From contig JAALGZ010000048.1 in NCBI GenBank assembly GCA_015227615.1, positions 1 to 64,000 of the forward strand: a stretch of 64,000 nucleotides of DNA, given 5' to 3'. Position 1 is the first letter of the stretch, and each line of letters opens with the position of its first letter. Position numbers and translations under genes: made by a program. The notes under the pieces were generated by a model. The model saw nothing but the letters and a program-made list of their open reading frames with translations, ran no database searches and was not told the origin of the DNA. Positions 25,421-34,983 of this stretch are shown here, in pieces. The stretch is from Labyrinthula sp. Ha (lineage: Eukaryota > Sar > Bigyra > Labyrinthulida > Labyrinthulaceae).

Positions 25421-25540
25421 TCATACTCGTAGTGAAAGTGTCACGAAGAAATAGTAATGCACCATCCCACAAGATACTATTATATGGGAATAACTAATAC
25501 TGCAATAGTAGCTAGGAAAACTACACAATATATGATTCAT
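25421..25540 (+). promoter_or_regulatory. Conserved upstream block of CBM1-like copy C
   Basis: Counterpart of 15713-15831. Matching landmarks in order are TCATACTCG, CCCACAA, the identical 20-mer GGGAATAACTAATACTGCAA, GCTAGGAAAACT and TATGATTCAT. Weaker similarity resumes just before the start codon (ATATCAGTNCAAAAC and a CACCCTTTT-like tract). Likely a duplicated promoter under constraint. Confidence 0.6.
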
Positions 25541-25804
25541 TTAATAGAAATATTTTGAACCATAACTCAACTTGTCTCTTTTAAAGTTTTTTACATTATA
25601 TATTCGTAGTGATTTTTAAAGTTTGAGTCCTTAAATTGAGCCGAATTGAAAAATGAGCCATAATTTTTGAAATTATATTTTAATGTTCGAAAACCCAGCT
25701 AAAGATAATATCAGTGCAAAACTAGCGACAAACAAGTTTGTACAAAAAACAGAACGATAAAAACACACCCTTTTTATAAGTGCTAAGTAAGGACAAAATA
25801 CGAG

Positions 25805-26527
25805 ATGAAAACTATTGTAATAGTTATCTTCTTTGTAACTGTAAGAACACAAACTTGTGTTGGTGAGTTCGGAAACTGTTTGTCACAAGACCCGTCGCAG
25901 AACATAACTTGCTGCGACTCCTTATCATGCGTCGCCCAGAACGACTTCTATGCACAGTGTCTCTCTGACACATTGGCTCCTGTTGGAACTGAAGAAACCA
26001 CCTCGCCTTCTATTACGCCAACTACTACCCCACTTCCTTCTACCCAGTTAACAATTCCACCAAGTAGTGCCCCAGAAAATGCTCCTACTACCACACAGAG
26101 CTTCGCACCCACTGTACTTCCAACCTCCTTTCCAATTTCAAACCAAGCAGAAAGTGGCTCTTCAAGTGGAGAAGAAGCAAATACAGATCTTATAGTACTT
26201 ACTGTATTGAGTGTGCTAAGCCTCTGCGTCATAATTTCCCTTCTTGCAGTTTCTTATTTGTATTTAACTGTGGCAGAAGAGGGATCAAATAGATTAAAAA
26301 TACAAGTTGGAACGCTTAACACAGATAGTACCAGTCACAAGACAGGGAAAGTTCTATCTGTACATACCCACAAGAGGCGCAGCGGAGAAACTGAAATGAT
26401 ACTGAATCGATCCATCTCTGCCCCCCGCGCAGATGTTCTTTCTGTGCATACCTACCCACAAATACCACCTACAGAGGTAGTATTGTCCACATCAGTTTCT
26501 CAGCACCAGTTAGCTCCTTCACTTTAG
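25805..26527 (+). CDS. CBM1-like, mucin-linker, single-pass receptor-type protein (copy C)
   Basis: Paralogue of 240 residues closest to copy B. Signal peptide (MKTIVIVIFFVTVRTQ), Cys-rich domain TCVGEFGNC...ITCCDSLSCVAQNDFYAQC that keeps the CBM1-like ending NDFYAQC, Thr/Pro/Ser linker (about 55-115), acidic GSSSGEEA stretch, membrane helix LIVLTVLSVLSLCVIISLLAV, and a tail with HKRRSGETEMILNRSISAPR and DVLSVHTYPQ. RSISAP exactly fits the RSxSxP mode-1 14-3-3 motif. Tail conservation exceeds that of the linker, which implies a conserved cytosolic partner. The gene converges on DnaJ with only 53 bp between stops. Surface location is supported by signal peptide plus helix; ligand and partner are inference. 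Confidence 0.84.
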   Translation: MKTIVIVIFFVTVRTQTCVGEFGNCLSQDPSQNITCCDSLSCVAQNDFYAQCLSDTLAPVGTEETTSPSITPTTTPLPSTQLTIPPSSAPENAPTTTQSFAPTVLPTSFPISNQAESGSSSGEEANTDLIVLTVLSVLSLCVIISLLAVSYLYLTVAEEGSNRLKIQVGTLNTDSTSHKTGKVLSVHTHKRRSGETEMILNRSISAPRADVLSVHTYPQIPPTEVVLSTSVSQHQLAPSL

Positions 26528-26580
26528 ACAGGTACACCGGAAGGGGAGCCATACCAACATGAATAACACAGTTTTTTCTC

Positions 26581-27672
26581 TTAGACTGTAACATTCCCAT
26601 ACTTAACAGACACCTGTTCTTGCTCATTTAGTTGAACCAAATACCGCTGCTTTCGTTGATCAATAACTTTGATAGTCCCCCATTTTTCATTATACTTCAA
26701 GAATTTTGCGTTTTTAAGACCTTTAATCTGAACGTTTGTTCCTTCAGGGAAAATTATGTTTTCTGTGCTTATACTCACGCTTGTTCCTTTGATTCTTACA
26801 ATGCACCGCAAGTTCTCCTTAGTTTCAAACACGATTCCTTGCTTTCCATTTAGATCACTTCTGCTTTTTAGTCCAGTTACAGTAACACCTCGCACAACTT
26901 GTTGCAAATTTTCTCTCTTAACAGAAATTTCACCAAAATCTTCAACCAAGACAACGTAACGTTGCTTCGCTTCATCATAGTACTTCACTTCTGCTTGATA
27001 TTCATTAAGATATTCGGTTTTAAGTTTCTTTAGAAAGACTACAGATCCCTCCTCCAGAATGCCAAACCTTTTTCTCTTTCTTCTCATACCCCTTTGCCCA
27101 AATCCTTGCGGAAACCCGCCTCCAGGGCCTCCCATATTGCCATGCATCTGACTAAACATTCCCATCATGTCACCTAGCCCCCCTAAACCTCCAAGTCCGC
27201 CTGCTTGTTGACCTCCAAAGGGAGCAGATCCCATTCCACCATTCTGGAAACTTTGGAAACCACTCCCAGGTCCACCTGTACTAAATTGAAATGAGGATCC
27301 TCCACCTGCTGGGCCACCAAAACCAAAATTAAAAATGTTTTCAAAGGGGTCAGAAGACTTTCCAAATGAGGATCCGAAGACAGCAGAAAACAAGTCTTCT
27401 GGGTTTGTGAATCCACCTGATTGAAAACCACTTTTCCCAACATGATCATAGGTTTTCCTTTTTTCAGGATCTGACAATACTTCATACGCTTCTGAAATTT
27501 TCTTAAAATTTTCCTCTGCTTTTGCTTTTTCCGCGTCTGAACCTTTTGCTTTATCCGGATGATATTTAATCGCAAGTCTACGAAAAGCTTTCTTTATCTT
27601 TGCTGCATCGTCTCCTTTCTCTACCCCTAAGACTTCATAATAATCATTTGAATCGAGTTTTGGAGCTTTCAT
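26581..27672 (-). CDS. DnaJ (Hsp40) co-chaperone with C-terminal SH3-like repeat module
   Basis: J-domain protein of 363 residues. The J domain (residues 9-76) has the HPD tripeptide at 38-40 that stimulates the Hsp70 ATPase. A Gly/Phe-rich region (about 78-195) follows. The usual DnaJ C-terminal substrate-binding domain and zinc fingers are absent. Instead, residues 207-363 form three repeats of about 50 residues, each with a GLK or LKKLK start, an N-x-x-x-G turn ([22 protein letters not shown]), a YVV/YLVQL strand and a closing VSVK..N. They look like small SH3-like beta barrels. Client choice may therefore differ from class B Hsp40s. No signal peptide, so probably cytosolic or nuclear. It starts head to head with a BAG-domain gene, the other class of Hsp70 regulator. 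J domain certain; the repeat interpretation is mine. Confidence 0.95.
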   Translation of the reverse strand: MKAPKLDSNDYYEVLGVEKGDDAAKIKKAFRRLAIKYHPDKAKGSDAEKAKAEENFKKISEAYEVLSDPEKRKTYDHVGKSGFQSGGFTNPEDLFSAVFGSSFGKSSDPFENIFNFGFGGPAGGGSSFQFSTGGPGSGFQSFQNGGMGSAPFGGQQAGGLGGLGGLGDMMGMFSQMHGNMGGPGGGFPQGFGQRGMRRKRKRFGILEEGSVVFLKKLKTEYLNEYQAEVKYYDEAKQRYVVLVEDFGEISVKRENLQQVVRGVTVTGLKSRSDLNGKQGIVFETKENLRCIVRIKGTSVSISTENIIFPEGTNVQIKGLKNAKFLKYNEKWGTIKVIDQRKQRYLVQLNEQEQVSVKYGNVTV

Positions 27673-27864
27673 TTCTTTTAATCTTGTTTAGACAAGTTTG
27701 TTTATGGTTCTTTTTGTTCCTTGTTCTAGAAAAAGTATTCTGAGGAAATGCAATCTCGAGATTTCTAGATTTTTTGGGCAATTGCTGGATTATACTAGAA
27801 CTTGCTGGAAATAATATTCCGTTTGCCAAAAAATATCTTACGGAGTTTAAATTTAATCGTTAAA
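27673..27864. promoter_or_regulatory. Bidirectional DnaJ/BAG promoter with heat-shock-element-like motifs
   Basis: The 192 bp between two divergent start codons. Visible HSF-type pentamers are TTC at 27717, TTCTAGAA at 27724-27731 (an exact TTCnnGAA pair), TTC at 27738 and GAA at 27745. A second cluster near 27796-27823 has AGAAC, TGGAAA and TATTCC. Spacing is partly gapped rather than a perfect nTTCnnGAAn array. Shared stress control is inferred from motifs plus the chaperone roles of both genes. Confidence 0.45.
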
Positions 27865-28923
27865 ATGTCAGAAGAAGAAGTTGAAAATTTCATGACTACT
27901 AATTTAAAGATCCTGAATGAAGTTGAAGAGTCGCTTCATCGCATTGAATTTCGTCTGGATAACTATAACGAGCAGAAGGAACACTTGTTAGCAAAGTTGG
28001 TTATAAACCGCTGGTTTCTCTTTGCTCTTGGGAGAGAATGGAAAGGCTTTGACCCCCTTGGAGCGAGAAAAAGTCGAACCTTTATACTCGGTCTTGGGGA
28101 AAAACTTATGAGACTTCTAATAAGACTGGACCAGGTCCAAAGTAATGGAAAAGAGGAAGTAAAATTGAAGAGAAGAAGCTTGGTAAAAAGAATTAATAGC
28201 GAGCTGCTTCCTCGTTCTGATTCCTTATCAGTTGAGGCTCAAGCTGTTGTAACCTTGTTCAATAAGATCCGAAGGATTTGCCAGCCCGTGAGAACTGAGA
28301 TTAAGAAAAGGAGAAGCGTGGCCCTGAAGAAATCCTTGAGCTCCCAAATTAATGAGACTGATGACGCAGAAAATCAGCAGGCTGAACAGTATTTGAACTC
28401 TCTACAGAAAATAAGCGAAAATGAATCTGATAGTGATGAAAGCAACAGATCATCATTGCCCAAGAAACGATCGTCATCTGAGTTAAAGAAAGTTCCGAGT
28501 GTAAGTATTCCTGACGTAATTGAGCCAAAATTCGAACCACATGAAGGTAGAACAGCGACTATAGTAGACATTAATCTGCCAAGAGGCGAGAATGCGAGTG
28601 AACTCAAATTTTTGTGGGATGAAAGAAGAGAGGAACTTCTTGTTCAAGGCAATAACTTTGATCAAGCACTGGAAATCAACACGCGAAAGTATGACGTGGA
28701 TAACATTGAAGCAAGAGTCGTTGGTCCACATTATATAAAATTAGTTCTTCCTAAAAAAATTTCCCAGCCACAAAGGAACTATCAGCGTTACGGATTTCAG
28801 CGACCAGAGCATCGGCGTGAGTATTATCAACCTCGATTCTACGAAGATCCTTACCAAAGCAGGGGAAGGGAATATAGAAGACCACCCCCTGGAGCAAGAT
28901 TCGATCCATTCTTTGGTTGGTAA
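27865..28923 (+). CDS. BAG-domain Hsp70 nucleotide-exchange co-chaperone
   Basis: 352 residues from the ATG at 27865 (the frame is open 21 codons further 5' but without ATG). Residues ~10-115 read as a BAG domain, a three-helix bundle: helix 1 LKILNEVEESLHRIEFRL, helix 3 EKLMRLLIRLDQVQ, then VKLKRRSLVKRIN, which matches the Arg/Lys-rich Hsp70 ATPase-contacting face of BAG proteins. An acidic/Ser-rich disordered linker (180-220) follows, then a compact part with ATIVDINLPRG...ELLVQGNNFDQ, which might be a small beta domain. The tail is rich in Tyr, Arg and Pro (RYGF, REYYQPRFYEDPYQSRG), an RNA-binding-like low-complexity end. BAG proteins release ADP and client from Hsp70. Pairing with DnaJ next door supports the call. 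Confidence 0.8.
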   Translation: MSEEEVENFMTTNLKILNEVEESLHRIEFRLDNYNEQKEHLLAKLVINRWFLFALGREWKGFDPLGARKSRTFILGLGEKLMRLLIRLDQVQSNGKEEVKLKRRSLVKRINSELLPRSDSLSVEAQAVVTLFNKIRRICQPVRTEIKKRRSVALKKSLSSQINETDDAENQQAEQYLNSLQKISENESDSDESNRSSLPKKRSSSELKKVPSVSIPDVIEPKFEPHEGRTATIVDINLPRGENASELKFLWDERREELLVQGNNFDQALEINTRKYDVDNIEARVVGPHYIKLVLPKKISQPQRNYQRYGFQRPEHRREYYQPRFYEDPYQSRGREYRRPPPGARFDPFFGW

Positions 28924-28987
28924 GGTTTATAACTTTAAGCAACACAACATACAAACATATTATGGGAATACAAATTAGTAACAAGAG

Positions 28988-29473
28988 TTACAAATATTTT
29001 TCGGTCACAATTGCAATTCTGCGCTTCCAAGTTGGTGAAACCTTATCATCAAGCTCCCTGATCGCAATCATAGATAAAATTTGTTCCCTTACCAGATTAA
29101 TATTTCTTTTCTTCCACGTCCTAAACCCGAGCAACCGCTTTAACTTATGGTTGATCGCTCTGTTTTTCCTATATATACCAATTAGCTGAGCAGCTTTACA
29201 TATCTCCTTGAGCTCACATTTCACCATAGCTAGAGCAAGTGTAAGAACTATAGCTTCCTCACAAATTGTCCACCTACCAGAGAAAGTAATAAACCTGCAG
29301 TGAGCACAAGACGATGTCTCCTCTTGAGTTTCATCAGAGTCGTTGGTACCATTGCGCTCAATAGAAAATAACTTTGAACTCTTAAGAATGTTAAATAGCT
29401 TTGGAGTATAATGCTTTAAAAGCAGAGAACTTTCTACATTTGTATTCAAAGGATGTTCTGTACAAAAGTTCAT
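28988..29473 (-). CDS. Unknown basic protein, possibly Myb/SANT-like
   Basis: About 161 residues from the first in-frame ATG at 29473; the frame is open to 29532 without ATG, so an upstream exon is possible. N-terminal part polar. Around the middle is a CAHC pair, then GRWTICEEAIVLTLALAMV, followed by ICKAAQLIGIYRKNRAINHK and a basic C-terminus (KRLLGFRTWKKRN, WKRRIA). Spacing of W, EEA and R-x-x-x-A-I-x-x-K resembles a SANT/Myb helix-turn-helix, but key aromatic residues are not all present. It converges on the BAG gene with 64 bp between stops. Function not assigned; nuclear location plausible from basic content. Confidence 0.5.
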   Translation of the reverse strand: MNFCTEHPLNTNVESSLLLKHYTPKLFNILKSSKLFSIERNGTNDSDETQEETSSCAHCRFITFSGRWTICEEAIVLTLALAMVKCELKEICKAAQLIGIYRKNRAINHKLKRLLGFRTWKKRNINLVREQILSMIAIRELDDKVSPTWKRRIAIVTEKYL

Positions 29474-31489
29474 TTTTCTTTGTGAAAATTTTTCACTTTC
29501 TAGCAGTGTATATTCCGAAAGTGGGATCAATGTCTAGCTTCATCGAAGATGATTATTTTGGGATGAAAGAAATAGAGGGAGATGTAAAACACACAAAGTA
29601 CTTAAGCAGTTCACTAAACCCCTGTATTATCATAACTGTACTCTATCTTCTGGTATTCACACACACATATACGTTTTAATTAGTTTATTCATAATAGCTT
29701 ATGAATAGTATTCTTTAGGAGATTACACGTTATGTAAGTTCAATTAATATAATATTTGTTTAATAACGAAGTAATTAAATACGGAGTAGCAGTTGACTAG
29801 TTTTATCGAAAAGTTATTTAGTGTATATAAAACTGGTCTGGGGTGTAAAAAAAGAAGGGAGACAAGATATAGTAATGCACAATTGTTTGCGCAGGTCGGT
29901 TTGAATTATTAAATATATATATATATTGTTTCTATATATTTATAATGTGTGTGTATTGAACTTGGTAATTTGGTTTTCCTATTCTATATATATAAAACAA
30001 GAACGATTTACGTAAAAAACTAAATTATTTTGCATATATTTTATAAGAAAACAGAATTTGTCATAAAGGATGAAAGAAAATATTATGTTCATACTCCTTT
30101 TTGATAAGTTTGACTTGATATCAATGAACATTCTTTGTTTTATATATAAAAAGTTAAAAGAAAAGTTTATCTGCAAAGGATAAACTATTGAATAGTTAGA
30201 TACACGAAAATGAGGAAGAGTTACTCAATAGAACTCTAGACACCTAAACTAAGATATATTAGATACTTATGATTTCAATCCAAAGTCTTTTATCTCAAAG
30301 AGATATTTTGAAGAACAGAAGAAACTCTTGAATACTTTCTAGAAGTGTAAAAATATGCTTAGGTTGTTATTACTTCAAATAATATTACTCGTATTATGTT
30401 TTGTTTTTATTACTTCATAATTTGCCGTTAGCTTTGCGCTTTTATTGTTGTTTTTTCTTGCATAATGTCGTAAGATTGGTTATGTCATATATTTCTCTTA
30501 ATACTATTCACTAATTCTACTCTATAAATTGATAATAATTCAATATTCGATAGCTGATTAAATGTACACAAAGCACGACTGCAACTACCTACCAAACGCA
30601 CGAATCCTAGGGACTGGGATCACTTCAATAGCATAAATAACCTACAAGAACGCTTAGACACGAGAGAAAAACAATTAAGCGACCTTATTTTAACAGCGCT
30701 ATTTCTTTCGAGCCTATAGCAAAACCTAGAGTGCACGAATCAACGTTTAAAGCAGCTTCTTGGAATGACTGTAGGCGTGCATGATCTAACTACAACTAAC
30801 CTTACTCTCTTTCCGCAGTAGCTATTTAAAACCAAGATCGGTTTAGCGCCAGAGTCGCGAAAAAAATGGTGAAGCGAACTGTGTAAAAACTTTGCATCTA
30901 CAAGTTCATGGTGTGTAGTCGTTATGGATCGATAACGAACGAAATCAAATTCTAGAAGTAATACCGCGATCATATGCTATCATTCCCCGAGACTATTAGG
31001 ATACTCGATTTCGAGGAAAATCGGAATGATCCAAACAAGTACCCAGCTCAAACGGACGGTACCCCAGAATCAGTTGATTAAGTCAGGTTTGAATTCAAAC
31101 CCATGCTCCACCTTCAAAAACTTTTACTGATAAATTTAGTAATAGAAATAGGTATTTTCGAATTGGTTTTTACTCATATTCAAGATTTGATTGGTTAATT
31201 TTAGCTCTTTCCGGGTATTTTTCAAAACCTGATTCGTACAGGATGAAAATTCGGCAAGAGATAGATCATTTGTCAATAATAAACTTTAGCCGAATGCCGA
31301 ATAGAAACACGAGCAACTGAAAAGTAAAGAAACATCTAAGTATTTTTACTCTGGCAAAAAGGGGAACTTGCGATAATTTAAAAAGTGGGTGTATCCCACG
31401 GTAGTTGATGAAGGTATTCATTTCTGTACTACTTTCCGAAACAAGAGGGGTAATAACGTACTCCTCCTAAGAGTTAGCTAGTGAAATCT

Positions 31490-32560
31490 CGTGTGATGAA
31501 ACTACAGCTCACAGGATCTTGAAAGAAGTTTTAGAAGATGTTGTAAGATATCAGTTGAAAGGATTAAGCTATTTGTCCCTTGTATGGGTTGAGCCAGAAA
31601 AGATACAAAATGATAACATAGCTTGCTTCAGTATAATGACTAAGACAAATCCTATTGAGTAAATGAGAAATTTTAACGTTAGCTGAATAAAGCTTTGAAA
31701 GAAGATTCTTAAATTTGGGTAAAATGGAAAATCAATATGGTAAGGAGAGTTAATTACCTAGTGCAGAGTCTTACTCTTAATAAGAACTATTTGGAACAAA
31801 TCCACGAGGAAAGTGTCCAGGATTAAAAGCAGCTACCTCATGCTGTGCTGTGTTTTAAGCATGAGAATGTTCATGTGGAATCGAATGAACCAAGCACGCC
31901 ACACACTTAGCCCCTATACAGCTAAGTACTCAACAATATATGTTCATGCATCAGAGCCCACAATAAAGCTGAAAACGTTCCCATTCCCACAGTCATGGTT
32001 CCTGAAAAGCTTCATTAACCTGTAACACTACACTATTAGAAAGCTCCTACCTCAGATCAGATACTATATTGCGAAAACTTATCCTGATAGTATCCCAACG
32101 TGCGGCTCACCATTAGAACAATTAGGAAGATGTGACAATACCAAGTTTATTACACTCCAGGATTGGTTATCTTGATTTGTCAGATACGATGGTCCCATTA
32201 TCCCAGTAATTCTTTTCACGATTTGGAAATCCTTAAACATTCAAAAAGACTCTGACACAGAAACACTAATATTTTATCAAGACCACCATTTTAAATGAGT
32301 TAGTTGTCTAAAAGTTGATGCTCTAGGCATAATCTGAACTGCATTATCAATCAAAGAATCTAGTCAGATTTCTTGGAACAATTCACCAATGCAGTGTCTA
32401 AGAATATCTGGTCAAGTTGATGCGGCTAAATTGGTAATATATTGTAACACAGAATTTGTCATAAAACATTATAATGCTATTAAAATCGTTAGATTGGACC
32501 AGATTTTGAGAAAATTAACTCATGTTGCTAAGAATACTCCTTAAATCAGACTTAAAAGTC
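31490..32560 (+). pseudogene. Decayed coding region, possibly a LINE-like remnant
   Basis: Successive open blocks on the plus strand in shifting frames read like protein: DETTAHRILKEVLEDVVRYQ near 31.5 kb; PDSIPTCGSPLEQLGRC near 32.1 kb; GPIIPVILFTIWKSLN near 32.2 kb; and a ~70-codon block with AAKLVIYCNTEFVIKHYN at 32.35-32.54 kb. The Cys-pair block followed by an IIxxxLFTIWKSLN-like helix recalls the region after the reverse transcriptase in plant-type LINEs, and the last block could be RNase-H-like. This is weak resemblance only, and no reverse-transcriptase core was found. It is certainly broken. Confidence 0.3.
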
Positions 32561-32570
32561 CACCAGTTCT

Positions 32571-32649
32571 AACGTTAGGAACTGAAGAAACGCAGTAGTA
32601 GCCAGTGTAACGTTAGGGTTTAGGAGAACGCGGGAGTAGTAGTTCACTA
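32571..32649. repeat. Imperfect two-copy tandem repeat, ~38 bp
   Basis: Copies start at 32571 and 32609, each with AACGTTAGG, then a GAA-ACGC core and AGTAGTAG. Similarity is about 70 percent by eye. More GC-rich than the surroundings; role unknown. Confidence 0.5.
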
Positions 32650-33967
32650 TAGCGTACCGATAAAGATTTGAAGTGTGACGATATCATATTTATAGATAAA
32701 GTAATTTGATTGATGGACAGAATTTGTCTTCACTATGTTGGATTAGGTCATAGTGAAAAATCCAATCAATCTTAATTAACAACTAAATAATAAAAGTGCA
32801 TAAGGAAAATTTGTCTAAGAACTTACGGGGGAGATTCACAGGATAAAGTTTTAGGCTTTACTCTGCAGTTGCTCGCTGTTCCGTGAGATTAAGGTAAGGC
32901 AAAATTTTTTGCCAAAGAATTTCCCCGTACTCTAAGGAGCTTTGCAGTCCCACAAATAAATCTACTGTGTTTATCTTATTCTGGTCTTCAAATAATCACA
33001 GTCACCCCAATTTCTCTAGATTATTAAACGAAAAGACCATCAAGATGGTGCCTCGCCTCTTAAAACAAAAAAAGCTTTAATTACTTTAAAATCTCTACTT
33101 CATAAAACTGCATAATTATTAATATCATTAGTTCTTGAACTTCGTTTAACTCTTCCAACTTAGATAATATCTACAATTCTAATAGTAATACAGTTTGTCC
33201 AATGACTATTTAACCTTTTTGTACCTTTTGCTTGTCTAGTTTGTCGCAAGGGCTTGTTCAATATGGTACAAGCTCTAATTCATGAAGCAAATGTTAATAC
33301 AGCAGGTCATCCGCTGTTTGACTATCATTGTAACATAGTAAAAAATGGAATATAATTAAACAGGTCTATGATATTAACTTATATCCTTTGCAATCTTTCA
33401 TTATTCGTTTTTCTTTTGACGGCAGCACTTATGGTACATGAGTTGTTTGGCGCAATGTTTTTCTTGAGTAATTCATACTGTTCTAAGAAAGCCTTGATAA
33501 AAATATCCAAGAACACCGTCGCATAGAGTTGAACTTGATAAGGAACACACGAACTACAATTGAAAGGTCTGCTCTGGTCGAAATCTAATGCCTTGTACAT
33601 TCTATCGAATATATATCTAGTTTCAAGCTCTATTGGCTTTCTCTAATAGGTATTAAATCTGAATTTAGCTTGAGACAGATAATGAACCATACCTAAATAC
33701 TGGGTGAGGATGGATATAAAAGTATTTTACACTTGATGAGAAATAAACTGAGCTCTGTACAATCGTCTTGAAGGTTTTCTGAACTATGGTACCCTGGTTT
33801 TAAAATCAAAGAAATTAAGACTGTTCTAAAATGAATATGGTTGATGGGAAATAAGATTATAATCAATTTCGGTAAATCAGAGTAGTTAACTCCATTTCTT
33901 TTCGGTAACAAATTGTCTATTTAGGTTAGCTATTAAAAATTGAATAAATCTCGCTTGTATATTTTAT

Positions 33968-34983
33968 CTATTTGAAATTACTTTCCTTCCTTAAGCTTAT
34001 ACAATATTTTCTTAAGAGGTTGGCAATACTCAGAACCTCTTTGTATTTTTGAATACCCGGATAAGCAGCCTTAGCAGCTAACCAGTCATTTTGATTTTCC
34101 TCAGTTAGGAAATGGATCCTTGAATTCTTTATGTCGCGTTGTAACGACAAATCGCTTTCATTTTTGTATGTGGAATAATTGCGTCCATCATTGTAGAGGT
34201 AGCTCAAACTGCTCCTCTTGGCAGTTCTTATCCCCCTTCCACACACACACACATACATACAAATTCTGGTTCTTGTTCGTAGTATTTTATTGTTCCGAAT
34301 CACTGGTGATCCATGCTTAAATAGAAGCATAGTGATCTTAAAATCATTCAATGTTTGCTACCGTCGTCAGAAATTTCTACCGAAAATTATATGATATATC
34401 TTTAGTTTTCATGTCGAAGCGCCATTTACCTACTAGTCCAGAGGTATCGCTTCATATTCTAAAATATATCATAAGAATTTTCAGCTATTTGAATCCAGTT
34501 AGAGTAGTACTGAGAGTATTCCCAAGCGCTTAGTCTAAGTCTGGTGTTATCATGAGTTTCATTTGAAGCTTTCGCACATGGTCCTTTATTTATTCTTAAA
34601 TTTTGATGATGCATGTTCTTTGAGCTTTGGCATGCCTTTTTGGTATTTCATAATGATGTTGTTACTACCTTCAAAACCAAGGAACTCAAATTTCATTTTT
34701 TTCTTTTGATGTATGATTTTTCCTGCTGAGCCAGTGAAATTATTGCAAATGGTAGTCTAACAATAGCTACATATGAGCCAAATATCAAAGGCGAACCCGG
34801 TTGTCTATAGAAAAATTCTATTTCAATAAAAATAATCAAAACCATTGCATCCACGGAAATACATTTACTAGAGTTTACCTGTTGCGAAAGCTTCATTGGG
34901 TCACAGGACAATTTCCCATGGGTTCCATTTGGGGTGACAAAAATAATTATTATATCTGGAAGCTCGACACTTGGCCATGTTTC
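33968..34983 (-). pseudogene. Cluster of coding-like blocks, broken gene or spliced gene of unknown family
   Basis: Three minus-strand blocks follow each other. One is at 34983-34693, about 96 codons (VELPDIIIIFVTPNGTHGK... to YIKRKK). One is near 34645-34475 (LRLSAWEYSQYYSNWIQIAE). One is at 34351-33968 (LTEENQNDWLAAKAAYPGIQ). Composition is protein-like throughout, but I found no splice pair joining them that fits the 28-nt style of this genome. No family recognised. Probably a decayed gene or mobile-element remnant. Confidence 0.3.

Noticed and set aside
4214-30617. AGGGACTGG repeated at 4214, 25238 and 30609
   Set aside because: Only 9-12 bases are shared and the flanks differ, so chance recurrence is likely in 64 kb.
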